Origin: Candidatus Methylophosphatis roskildensis
GTDB taxonomy: Bacteria; Pseudomonadota; Gammaproteobacteria; Burkholderiales; Rhodocyclaceae
Length of the DNA stretch: 64,000 nucleotides
Direction: 5' to 3'
Assembly (NCBI GenBank): GCA_016708905.1
Contig: JADJEV010000004.1
Location: 1,054,001 to 1,118,000 of the forward strand
Shown here: positions 1 to 7,904 of the stretch, one piece after another
How positions within the stretch are numbered: position 1 is the first letter of the stretch
Layout: every line of letters begins with the position of its first letter
Notes under the pieces: generated by a model
What the model saw: the letters and a program-made list of their open reading frames with translations, nothing else
Databases searched by the model: none
What the model was told of the DNA's origin: nothing
Translations under genes and position numbers: made by a program

Positions 1-100
1 CACGGAATCTCATTTTCTTATCGTCAAGCATCCCGCTGCTCTCGTTGAACTTGTAGAAAACTGGCCGTGAATCACCGGCAACGATAGCGCAGCAGGATCA
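1..100 (-). other. Open frame continuing past the rhodanese TGA to the window edge
   Basis: Downstream of the TGA at 100-98 the rhodanese frame runs open for 32 codons to the window edge. It reads SCCAIVAGDSRPVFYKF and onward, with protein-like composition and mostly G or C in third positions. The bases TCCTGCTGC occur on both sides of the TGA. A small stem GCCG/CGGC with a loop starting with G lies about 22-36 nt after the TGA, loosely where a bacterial SECIS would be. It may be selenocysteine or readthrough, a nonsense mutation in a longer gene, or the start of the next gene (an ATG lies near position 31). Confidence 0.3.
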
Positions 101-493
101 GCAGCAGGATGTCGTGGTGGTGCCCTCGGTTGGCGAGCAACATCCTGTGGAGCAGCTGTCGGCTGCACGCTGTCCTTTCACGGGAAAGCCTTTGGCACTC
201 CATTTCACGACACCGCCGCCCATGTTGCTTACGTTGGTATAGCCGTGAAATTGCAGAAAATAGGTTGCCTTGAGGCTGCGCACACCGGTGTCGCACACGA
301 ACACAACCGGCCGGTCGCGAGGCACCTCGCTACACCGCTGTTCCAGCTCCGACAGTGGAATGTTGACCACGTCTGGGACATCGAACGCAAAAGCAGTGAC
401 TTCTGAGCGGTCGCGCACGTCCATCAAGATGGCACCCTCGCCCAGAAGGCGGCGGGTGGTGGTCGGACAGACTTCTTTGGCTTCTTCAAGCAT
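98..493 (-). CDS. Rhodanese-like sulfurtransferase with Cys-rich tail
   Basis: This is a single rhodanese domain of 131 residues. The active-site loop CDTGVRS carries the candidate catalytic Cys, and DVRD and GGGVVKW match conserved rhodanese positions. Proteins of this fold move sulfane sulfur through a Cys persulfide. The start at 493 was chosen because AAGGAG lies 5 nt upstream; an ATG at 511 has no ribosome-binding site. It is the last visible gene of the minus-strand arsenic operon, 23 nt after the CxxC protein, so a role in thiol or arsenic stress is inferred. The tail CSTGCCSPTEGTTTTSCC is unusually rich in Cys and could bind metal. The frame stays open beyond the TGA stop (see the next entry). 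Confidence 0.85.
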   Translation of the reverse strand: MLEEAKEVCPTTTRRLLGEGAILMDVRDRSEVTAFAFDVPDVVNIPLSELEQRCSEVPRDRPVVFVCDTGVRSLKATYFLQFHGYTNVSNMGGGVVKWSAKGFPVKGQRAADSCSTGCCSPTEGTTTTSCC

Positions 494-516
494 GCTGACT
501 CCTTGCGACATTCGAA

Positions 517-750
517 TCAGGCGCCGAGCCAGCTTTCTACCTTGTCTCGGCTGGGCACGCCGCCGGCGTGAACCACTTTGCCGTCGATCACGACGCCGGG
601 GGTGCTCATGACGCCATAGCCCATGATGTCGCGCAGTTCTTCGACCTTTTCCAGCTTGACCGTCACGCCCTTGGCCTTCGCCACTTGGTCGATCAGTGCG
701 ATGGTGTTTTTGCAATTGGTGCAACCGGTGCCGAGTACCTTGATGTCCAT
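517..750 (-). CDS. Thioredoxin-family redox-active disulfide protein
   Basis: This 77-residue protein has a thioredoxin/glutaredoxin-like fold with the motif CTNC at residues 10-13 and a cis-Pro segment STPGVVIDG. It matches the small redox-active disulfide protein 2 family often found beside DUF318/ArsP permeases. The start at 750 follows AAGGAATTCATC. It sits between the MBL protein and the rhodanese in the ars operon. It probably exchanges disulfides or reduces arsenicals for its neighbours, which is an inference. It has no signal peptide and is likely cytoplasmic. Confidence 0.88.
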   Translation of the reverse strand: MDIKVLGTGCTNCKNTIALIDQVAKAKGVTVKLEKVEELRDIMGYGVMSTPGVVIDGKVVHAGGVPSRDKVESWLGA

Positions 751-799
751 GATGAATTCCTTGATTTGAGATGAATCGAGATGACTGGGCGTTGGGCGC

Positions 800-1711
800 T
801 CACTCGCGCTCCATTTCGAGATAGGTGAGGCTGGCCAACTGGGGCAGCCACACGTCTGCATGTTGCAGGTGCTTGAACGGCGCACCGTCAAACCCTTTGA
901 CCGCCGCGCTGAGGTCTGTGCCATGCTCGACGGCTTTGCCCATCTGCTGGCGTAGCGCCAACAAGAGATCACGGGTGTCTTTGCGCGCGGTGGCCAGATC
1001 GGTCACCGTGCCGTGGCCAGGGACAATGACCCTGGGCTGAATCTGATCAATCACAGCGAGAGTTTCCCGCCAGGCCTTGGTCCTGCTCACCGGATGCAAG
1101 CCGAGAATCCGGTCCACATAGACCACGCCGCCGGTAAATATGACGCCGCTCCGCGGCAGCCCGACCATGCTGTCGCCCGGTGTGTGACCGCCATGGCGGT
1201 GTTTCACCTCTATGGTGACGCCGCCGAATTCGAGCACATTGTCAGGACCTTGCAACCAGCGCGTGGCGTAGACCGGTTCGGTGCCATCCAGTTTCTCCTT
1301 CAAGACCGTCTTCAAGCCGCCCAGGTGCTCCTGTGCCCGCGTCTTCATATCAGCCTCGGCATCCGCATGCGCAATGATCTCGGCCCCATGAGCATTGAAG
1401 TAGCCGTTTCCCAGCCAGCGGTGGTCCTGTCCACCGGTATTGATAACCCATTTGATGGGTTGTGGCGTGACCTTCTTGGCCGCTTCGGCGATCTGGCGCA
1501 CGCTCTGGAAGGTGGCGCCCGGGTCAATCAACAACGCGCCGTCTTTGGTCACCACCAGACCGATATTGGCATTCAGTTCCTCGTTTTCATACGTGCGGCC
1601 ATCGGTATCACCAATTTGGGCGTACACACTTGGAGCGATGGGCTGGACGCTCACCTCCATCGCTCGCGCAGGGTTGCTGACCAGTGCGGCAGCGGTCCAA
1701 GCCAGCGCCAT
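800..1711 (-). CDS. MBL-fold (SoxH-like) exported protein with degenerate metal motif
   Basis: This 303-residue protein of the metallo-beta-lactamase superfamily starts with a short hydrophobic signal-like stretch, MALAWTAAALVSNPARA. The usual HxHxDH zinc motif is replaced by NTGGQDHRW, which keeps only the Asp and last His. Later ligand-region motifs HRHGGHTPGDS and VPGHG are present. It resembles SoxH-like proteins of unknown substrate. The annotated ATG overlaps the stop of a four-codon frame (ATG ACA AAG AAT TGA) that has the better ribosome-binding site. One extra base there would give a classical MTKK-type signal start, so a frameshift or a re-initiation start is possible. It lies 49 nt after the permease gene. 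Confidence 0.8.
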   Translation of the reverse strand: MALAWTAAALVSNPARAMEVSVQPIAPSVYAQIGDTDGRTYENEELNANIGLVVTKDGALLIDPGATFQSVRQIAEAAKKVTPQPIKWVINTGGQDHRWLGNGYFNAHGAEIIAHADAEADMKTRAQEHLGGLKTVLKEKLDGTEPVYATRWLQGPDNVLEFGGVTIEVKHRHGGHTPGDSMVGLPRSGVIFTGGVVYVDRILGLHPVSRTKAWRETLAVIDQIQPRVIVPGHGTVTDLATARKDTRDLLLALRQQMGKAVEHGTDLSAAVKGFDGAPFKHLQHADVWLPQLASLTYLEMERE

Positions 1712-1725
1712 CAATTCTTTGTCAT
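1711..1725 (-). promoter_or_regulatory. Four-codon leader frame overlapping the MBL start
   Basis: An ATG at 1725, nine bases after AAGGGAG, starts MTKN and stops at a TGA that overlaps the MBL ATG (TGATG). It is either a coupling leader or the true N-terminus put out of frame by a one-base deletion. Confidence 0.4.
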
Positions 1726-1760
1726 TGTTTCGGTCTCCCTTGTTTCGACGCGAACGAAGG

Positions 1761-2807
1761 TCACAGCACCGCGTTGAAAACGAAGCCCACCAACAAGATC
1801 CCTGTCGCCACCACCGCTGCGAAGGTCGCAATCAATCGGACCTTGAGCACCTTGCGCAAGATGATCATCTCGGGCAGCGAGAGCGCAATGACGCTCATCA
1901 TGAAGGCCAGCACAGTGCCCAGAGCAGCACCCTTGGCCAACAAGGCTTGCACGATGGGGATGATCCCCGCCGCGTTGGTGTACATCGGCACGCCGATCAC
2001 AACGGCCAGGGGCACTGACCACCAGGCGTCCTTGCCCATGAAACTGGCCATGAAGTCCTGCGGTACATAACCGTGAATGCCGGCGCCAATGGCTATGCCC
2101 GCCAGGATGTATGGCCAGACCTTGCCCACGATCTCGCGCACCGAAGCAAAACCCGCCTGCACGCGGTCGGCCAAGGTGGTGTCGGCGGCTTCAAAGCCTG
2201 CGGACATCTTGGGCATGTCGCGCACCCAGTCTTCCAAGTGTGCGTCCATCTTCATGCGGCCAATCACCCAGCCGGCCACAATGGCCACCGCCAGGCCCAG
2301 CCCCAGATAGAGCATCGCCACCTTCCAGCCGAACATGCCAAACAGCAGCGTCAGCGCCACTTCATTGACCATGGGGGCGGCAATCAGGAAAGAGAAGGTC
2401 ACGCCCAGCGGCACGCCTGCCTGAACGAACCCGATGAACAGCGGCACCGCCGAGCAGGAGCAAAACGGCGTCACGATGCCCAGGCTGGCCGCCATCACAT
2501 TGGCCACGCCCTCGGTTCGACCAGCCAGCAAGGCCCGGGTGCGCTCGGGCGTGAAGTAGCTGTTGACCATGCCCATGACGAAGACGACACCTGTGAGCAG
2601 CAACAACACTTTTGGGGTGTCGTAGAAGAAAAACTGGAGTGCTCCGCCCAGATGGCTGTCACGCTCCACCGGCAACCAGGCCACCAAGGCTTCTGAAGCC
2701 GGGTTCAAGGTCTGGTAGATGGCGAACCACACCAGGGCTGCGATCACGAGGAAGGCCGCAGGCTGGCGACCGGGCCACGCTTTGAGGGAAAGAGTTTGTG
2801 CGTTCAT
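1761..2807 (-). CDS. arsP: ArsP/DUF318-family permease
   Basis: This 348-residue membrane protein has about eight to ten hydrophobic segments. It carries the conserved PFCSCSAVPLF motif near residue 120, typical of DUF318 permeases, and APMVNEVAL. ArsP members export trivalent organoarsenicals such as methylarsenite, and other DUF318 proteins have unknown cargo. Location in an island that also codes a C-As lyase supports an organoarsenical role. The start at 2807 was chosen by homology because no clear ribosome-binding site is visible. The 109 nt between this gene and the sigma factor hold no gene and could contain a promoter for that sigma factor. Confidence 0.85.
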   Translation of the reverse strand: MNAQTLSLKAWPGRQPAAFLVIAALVWFAIYQTLNPASEALVAWLPVERDSHLGGALQFFFYDTPKVLLLLTGVVFVMGMVNSYFTPERTRALLAGRTEGVANVMAASLGIVTPFCSCSAVPLFIGFVQAGVPLGVTFSFLIAAPMVNEVALTLLFGMFGWKVAMLYLGLGLAVAIVAGWVIGRMKMDAHLEDWVRDMPKMSAGFEAADTTLADRVQAGFASVREIVGKVWPYILAGIAIGAGIHGYVPQDFMASFMGKDAWWSVPLAVVIGVPMYTNAAGIIPIVQALLAKGAALGTVLAFMMSVIALSLPEMIILRKVLKVRLIATFAAVVATGILLVGFVFNAVL

Positions 2808-2916
2808 GACAGTGAAGACGACTGCCACATCAAAAAGACGCACTTTGCGAGAAACTTTCCTGCAGCTACCTGAAGAACGCACTACCGGCAGGGATTCTAT
2901 CTATTGGTCGGGTGTC

Positions 2917-3465
2917 TCAGCGCTCACCCTGCTGATCAATGGGCGGACGCGGAACAAAACCCTCAACATGGCCGGCCTCATCGACTTTGACCTGACAGGC
3001 GACGGTCATGCGCTCATGAAGGCGTTGGCGCGCACGTTGGAGGCGAGATTTCGCGGCACTGAGCTTGAGGCCGACTTGGGTCGCATAGTCTGCCTGTGAC
3101 ATGCCGCTCAGGTCGCACAGCACGATGGCTTCCCGGTCTGAATCCTTGAGCTCTGACAGAACCCGCGGCAGGCAGGCCGTGAGTCTGTCCAAGGGCGCCT
3201 CCCCTGAAGAAATTGCAGGCAAATCGTCAGGCAATTCCACCATCTCGCGCTTGAGCTTCAAGCGGTCGGCCAGTGCGTTGCGGGAAACCTCAAAAAGCCA
3301 GGCCCTGGCATTTTGAACGCTGCAGAACTTGCTTCCCTGACGCAAGGCCTTCATGTACAAGTCCTGCATTATGTCGTCCACGTCCTGGGGCTGGCTTATC
3401 CGATGGCGCAGCCAAGATCGCAGCTCGGCGGCGTGCTGCTTCCATGCGGTGTCCAGGCAGTTCAT
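2917..3465 (-). CDS. sigZ: SigZ-like ECF sigma-70 factor
   Basis: This 182-residue ECF sigma factor has region 2 (DVDDIMQDLYMKAL and the ARAWLFEVSRN segment) and region 4 (the SDREAIVLCDLSGMSQADYA helix-turn-helix). A C-terminal tail begins ACQVKVDEAGHVEG and is typical of SigZ-type factors. The GTG at 3474 is an alternative start. It lies 12 nt after the glutaredoxin-type arsC and before the ArsP permease. SigZ-like factors often sit beside DUF318 permease, MBL and thiol-redox genes, and this one probably controls that downstream half of the island. No anti-sigma gene is visible. Confidence 0.85.
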   Translation of the reverse strand: MNCLDTAWKQHAAELRSWLRHRISQPQDVDDIMQDLYMKALRQGSKFCSVQNARAWLFEVSRNALADRLKLKREMVELPDDLPAISSGEAPLDRLTACLPRVLSELKDSDREAIVLCDLSGMSQADYATQVGLKLSAAKSRLQRARQRLHERMTVACQVKVDEAGHVEGFVPRPPIDQQGER

Positions 3466-3477
3466 AACAAGCACTCA

Positions 3478-3938
3478 CTATAGCGATGGGGATCTGATTC
3501 GCCGCCCCGATGCGTCGATAACGATCTCGCCATCTTCCTTGATGAGCGGGCCTTGTTGGGGGAGGGGCAGAATGTCCAGAACCACCTCGGACGGACGACA
3601 CAGGCGCACACCCATGGGCGTCACCACGATGGGGCGGTTCAGCAAAATCGGGTGCTGTTCAATGAAGGCCAACAACTGTTCGTCGGACCACTGGGGGTTG
3701 TCCAGGTCGAGCTCGGCGTAGGGCGTACCTTTCTTGCGCAGCACGTCTCGCACGGATGCACCCATGGCGCTCAGCAGTTGCCGAATCTGTTCGGTTCGGA
3801 GTGGGGTCTTGAGGTATTCCACGACGGTGGGTTCAACCCCGCTGTTCCGGATCATGGCCAGCGTGTTGCGCGAGGTGCCACAGGCAGGGTTGTGGAAGAT
3901 GGTGATGTTCGACATGGGAGATGGATATGACGACATGC

Positions 3939-3942
<4 letters not shown>
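3478..3942 (-). CDS. arsC: Arsenate reductase, glutaredoxin-dependent type
   Basis: This ArsC-family enzyme reduces arsenate to arsenite using glutathione and glutaredoxin. The active-site segment HNPACGTSRNT carries the catalytic Cys, and the arsenate-binding Arg segments are present (LKTPLR and NRPIVVTPMGVRLCRP). The start at 3942 overlaps the acr3 stop as ATGA, giving 154 residues. The usual family start is the inner ATG at 3915, which has no ribosome-binding site, so coupling favours the longer form. Together with the thioredoxin-type enzyme at 5074 the island holds two unrelated arsenate reductases, a common arrangement. Confidence 0.95.
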
Positions 3943-4938
<996 letters not shown>

Positions 4939-4952
<14 letters not shown>

Positions 4953-5064
4953 GCGTACCGCCTGATTGAAAACGAGAAGGCCCCCTCCCGGTGAGGTCGC
5001 GCTCGAATACGCTCAAGGGCGTACCCGCCATTTGCTTGGCAGCGGCTTCACATTGAACGCTCAT
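4939..5064 (-). pseudogene. Out-of-frame duplicate of the acr3 N-terminus
   Basis: This 41-codon frame starts at 5064 behind GAGAGGGTGGT. It reads MSVQCEAAAKQMAGTPLSVF then ERDLTG, which matches the normal N-terminus of ACR3 proteins up to FERYLT. It then continues through unrelated sequence and stops inside acr3 at 4941. The FER-LT coding bases therefore occur twice, about 90 bp apart and in different frames. It looks like a small duplication or insertion at the 5' end of acr3. Ribosomes may load here and re-initiate at 4952. Confidence 0.7.
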
Positions 5065-5073
5065 ACCACCCTC

Positions 5074-5577
5074 TCATTGCGATGCCAGGTCGCGAGCGGA
5101 CCCTTGCAGGACCGACTTGCCGAGCTTGCTGGCAGGCAGGTTGATCAGAAGCTCCAGGCGGCGTTTGATCATGTGCAGCGTCTTGCGGAAGGCTTCCAGC
5201 TTTTGCTCATCAGAAGCGTTGCCTTCTGACGGATCGGGATAGCCCCAATGGGCCGTCGCAGGATGCCCCGGCCATACCGGGCACACCTCACCAGCGGCGT
5301 TTTCGCAGACCGTGATGATCAGGTCCATTTGAGGGGCGCCGGGTGCAGCGAACTCGTCCCAACTCTTGCTGCGCAGTCCCTCGGTGCTGAAGCCCGCCGT
5401 TTGGAGCACCTGTAGACCCATTGGATGGGGATGCTGGTTTTCGCGAGGGCTGCTGCCGGCGGAATAGGCCTTGAAGCGATCATCTGCCATGGAATTCAAC
5501 AGCGCCTCGGCCAGGATGCTGCGAGCGGAGTTGTGCGTGCAGAGGAACAAAACGTTCAAGGGTGCTGTGGCGGTCAT
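5074..5577 (-). CDS. arsC: Arsenate reductase, thioredoxin-coupled (LMW phosphatase fold)
   Basis: This 167-residue protein has the low-molecular-weight tyrosine phosphatase fold. It carries the P-loop LCTHNSARSI (CX5R) and the general-acid segment HWGYPDPSE. Further Cys residues at VCENAAGEVC supply the disulfide cascade of thioredoxin-linked arsenate reductases. It converts arsenate to arsenite for export by the permease. It overlaps arsI by four bases (ATGA), which supports one transcript. Confidence 0.93.
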   Translation of the reverse strand: MTATAPLNVLFLCTHNSARSILAEALLNSMADDRFKAYSAGSSPRENQHPHPMGLQVLQTAGFSTEGLRSKSWDEFAAPGAPQMDLIITVCENAAGEVCPVWPGHPATAHWGYPDPSEGNASDEQKLEAFRKTLHMIKRRLELLINLPASKLGKSVLQGSARDLASQ

Positions 5578-6158
5578 GATTTGAAGGAGTCAACAGCAGG
5601 AGGGTTTGGTTGCGGTGGCACCGCAACATGAAGGTCAGTTTTGGATGAGACGGCGGTAGGGGCGGGGGTGCAGCAAGTCGTCGATGTCTCGGTGGCCTTT
5701 GGTGCGCAACAGGCCGACGCCGCAATTTCACCGTCGTTGGGCGTCGGTCCACAGCAAGCTCCCGCTTCAGCCGCTTGTCCAGGGTCGTTGAAGACCGGGA
5801 TACTGCCCAACGTGTGGAAGTGCTCCCAGGCGATGCCCTGCGGATCGGTGACCCAATGCTTCTCGCTTCGGGCATAGCAACAGGTGGTGGCCCCTTCGTC
5901 GAGCAAGGCCATGTCGGCGGATTCAGCGCGAGCCTTCAGGTCGGCCAGCTCAGCTGCCTCGTCCACCTGGAACCCCAAATGATCAACACCGGGCTTGTGG
6001 CCACGGGTCGAGATCGCGAAGTTAACGCGAGGATCGTCAAGCATCCACTTCGCGTAGTCGGCTTCGACGCGCGCGGGCTCGGCCGCAAAGAGCCGTGAAT
6101 AGAAGGCGACACTCTGGGTCAGATCGTCAACATGGATATGAACGTGGAATCTTTTCAC
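5574..6158 (-). CDS. arsI: ArsI/CadI-family VOC protein, likely C-As lyase
   Basis: This is a vicinal-oxygen-chelate (glyoxalase) protein of 194 residues with a GTG start 8 nt after AAAGGAA. The key ArsI residues are present: His5 and His60 (VDHLGF) and Glu112 (WEHFHT) for Fe(II), and the vicinal Cys93-Cys94 pair (TTCCYA) that binds trivalent organoarsenicals. ArsI splits the carbon-arsenic bond of methylarsenite. The related CadI proteins respond to cadmium, so the assignment rests on the Cys pair and the context. The C-terminal tail adds three more CC pairs (ACCGP, ACCAP, TCCTP), resembling the tail of the rhodanese. Confidence 0.85.
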   Translation of the reverse strand: MKRFHVHIHVDDLTQSVAFYSRLFAAEPARVEADYAKWMLDDPRVNFAISTRGHKPGVDHLGFQVDEAAELADLKARAESADMALLDEGATTCCYARSEKHWVTDPQGIAWEHFHTLGSIPVFNDPGQAAEAGACCGPTPNDGEIAASACCAPKATETSTTCCTPAPTAVSSKTDLHVAVPPQPNPPAVDSFKS

Positions 6159-6175
6159 GGTGCTTTCCTTTCGGT

Positions 6176-6499
6176 TTAGCAGTCGCAGGAGACCGCATCT
6201 GGCGAAAGACACTCTGCCCCTTGGCAGCAGTTTTCGGTGAGGTAGCTCAGCAGTTCGTTCATGGTCGCGAACGATGCGCGGTAGATCAAGTTTCGCCCTT
6301 GGCGCTCTTGGCTGATCAGGCCCGCATGCGCAAGCTCTTTCAGGTGAAACGACAGGGTGTTTGAGGCCACTTCAAGCCGCTCGGCCAGCTCGCCGGGGGT
6401 GAGCCCTTCATTGCCTGCCACCACCAAGGCGCGAAACACCCTCAGGCGCACCTCCTGAGCCAATGCGGCCAACGAGCGAACAACTTCAAATTCTTCCAT
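6176..6499 (-). CDS. arsR: ArsR-family arsenic-responsive repressor
   Basis: This 107-residue winged-helix repressor has its recognition helix around SNTLSFHLKEL. The As(III) site is probably Cys91, Cys92 and Cys97 in ENCCQGAEC, the C-terminal arrangement known from Acidithiobacillus ArsR rather than the classical ELCVCDL site. A further CDC closes the protein. It is the first gene of the operon, 17 nt before arsI. It likely sits on the AT-rich stretch just upstream and releases it when arsenite binds. The start at 6499 is the first ATG, because the TTG at 6514 has no support. Confidence 0.93.
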   Translation of the reverse strand: MEEFEVVRSLAALAQEVRLRVFRALVVAGNEGLTPGELAERLEVASNTLSFHLKELAHAGLISQERQGRNLIYRASFATMNELLSYLTENCCQGAECLSPDAVSCDC

Positions 6500-6535
6500 A
6501 AATGAATAATACAACGAATACTGAACAATGTTGTT
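6496..6535 (-). promoter_or_regulatory. AT-rich ars promoter/operator region
   Basis: About 35 bp directly upstream of arsR are much richer in A and T than the surroundings. They include a TATTAT element and imperfect dyads of the ATTCAT/ATGGAAT type expected for an ArsR operator. No separate ribosome-binding site is visible, so the message may be nearly leaderless. Confidence 0.45.
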
Positions 6536-7011
6536 TCGTCCATCGCCAAAACTCCAGACTTCACCCGGGCGAACGGGGTCGCGTCACTCACCGTCACCCT
6601 CTTCAAGGGCGTTTGCAGAACCTGAAGCTTTGGCGAGAGCTCTCAGGTCCATGAACGTCTGCATTGGGTTGTATCGAATGGAAGTCCACCAGCCGCTTTG
6701 GGTCGAATCTCGAAGTAGCGGAAATCGGATAGCTGCCGTTCGGCGAAATTACCCGGCGTCTGGCCGGTAACCGCCGCATTGCGGACGTGCTGAGCAAAAA
6801 GCCCACCGTCCGCTGAGGCCGACGACTCGACGGGCATGATCGGCGTGCGAAAGTCCGTTACCCAGGGGGAGGCGACGTTCGAATGTCCCCGTAACATCGC
6901 GAGCCAACGGCCGAAGCTGGCCGATTGCACTCACCCAGCATGAGATCCGAAAGCAGTCCTTCGCCAACCCGCGGAACAATCAGACTCCGATCAACAACGA
7001 AGGAGTCTGTC
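6536..7011. repeat. Gene-free stretch with a dispersed repeat copy
   Basis: No credible gene is seen. Positions about 6765-6816 hold a copy of a dispersed repeat with the core GGTAACCGCCGCATTGCGG, also found near 16043-16100 and, inverted, near 28186-28248. The copies share both ends and differ in the middle. Confidence 0.55.
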
Positions 7012-7624
7012 ATGGAAGCCACCCAACACCGGGAACCTTGGAACAAAGGCAAGCTGGTTGGCCAGAAGCCACCCCTGAAGCCCAAGGACATCTGGGCGAT
7101 CCGGAGACACCTCCAGAACGAACATCACGTTCGGGACCTCGCTGCCCTGTTCAATCTGCCGATCGACAGCAAGCTGCGTTGCTGCGACCTCGTGAACCTA
7201 CGTGTTCGCGACATCACGCACGGCGACCAGATTCGGCCTCGGGCCATGGTCGTGCAACGGAAGACGCAACGGCCGGTTCAGTTCGAACTGACCGAGCCTA
7301 CCCGGTCTGCGGTCTCGGCATGGATCGAGAAGACGCATCTCAAACCTGAGGATTACCTATTCCCCAGTCGCATCGGAAGTTCGCCGCATGTTTCGACTCG
7401 GCAGTACGCCCGAATCGTGCATCACTGGGTTGGCGCGATTGGGTTCGATTCGACGTCTATGGCACGCACACGATGCCCGGACCAAGGCGACGTTGATCTA
7501 TAGGCGCACGAAGAACTTGCGGGCGGTTCAACTGCTCGGCCATACGAAGTTGGAGAGTACAGTTCGGTACCTCGGCATCGAGGTCGATGACGCGTTGGAG
7601 ATTTCGGAGCAGACTGAAATCTAG
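7012..7624 (+). pseudogene. Small tyrosine integrase, frameshifted
   Basis: The reading starts at MEATQHREPWNKGKLVG behind AAGGAGT and matches a common family of about 210-residue phage-integrase-like proteins. The C-terminal catalytic part (YGTHTM, then RTKATLIYRRTKNLRAVQL, then LGH and the Tyr in VRYLGI) is split over other frames. Two one-base losses, near 7459 and 7478, explain this. One Leu of the usual QLLLGH is also missing. It is probably inactive. Its position next to the CHAT cassette suggests this border has taken part in recombination. Confidence 0.8.
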
Positions 7625-7904
7625 TCGGAAACGGAGGCCGCGCGCCAAAATTGTCGAGGGACGGCGAGCGGCCGCTTAAGGTGTTAATGCTATATGCGTG
7701 CAACCGGCCAAGAGCGGGCACCCACGACCGACCGATCCCGGCACACACCCGCGGCGGAAATCGTGTGCACGGGTGAGATTCCTCGTCGAAGCGAGGCCGG
7801 GAAAACAGCGTTTGAAGTTCCTATCCCCTATCGCCCTCGGTGTTCAAAGTGGCCTGTCAAGGCTTGAATTCCACCATTTCGATCTGCGTTGGAAGATGGC
7901 ATCG
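7625..7904. repeat. Intergenic stretch with left copy of the cassette-flanking repeat
   Basis: No gene is seen. At 7800-7830 lies a copy of a short repeat containing GCGTTTGAA then TCCTATCCCC. Related copies occur at 15895-15925 (same orientation) and 15571-15597 (inverted), beyond the other end of the CHAT operon. Confidence 0.5.
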
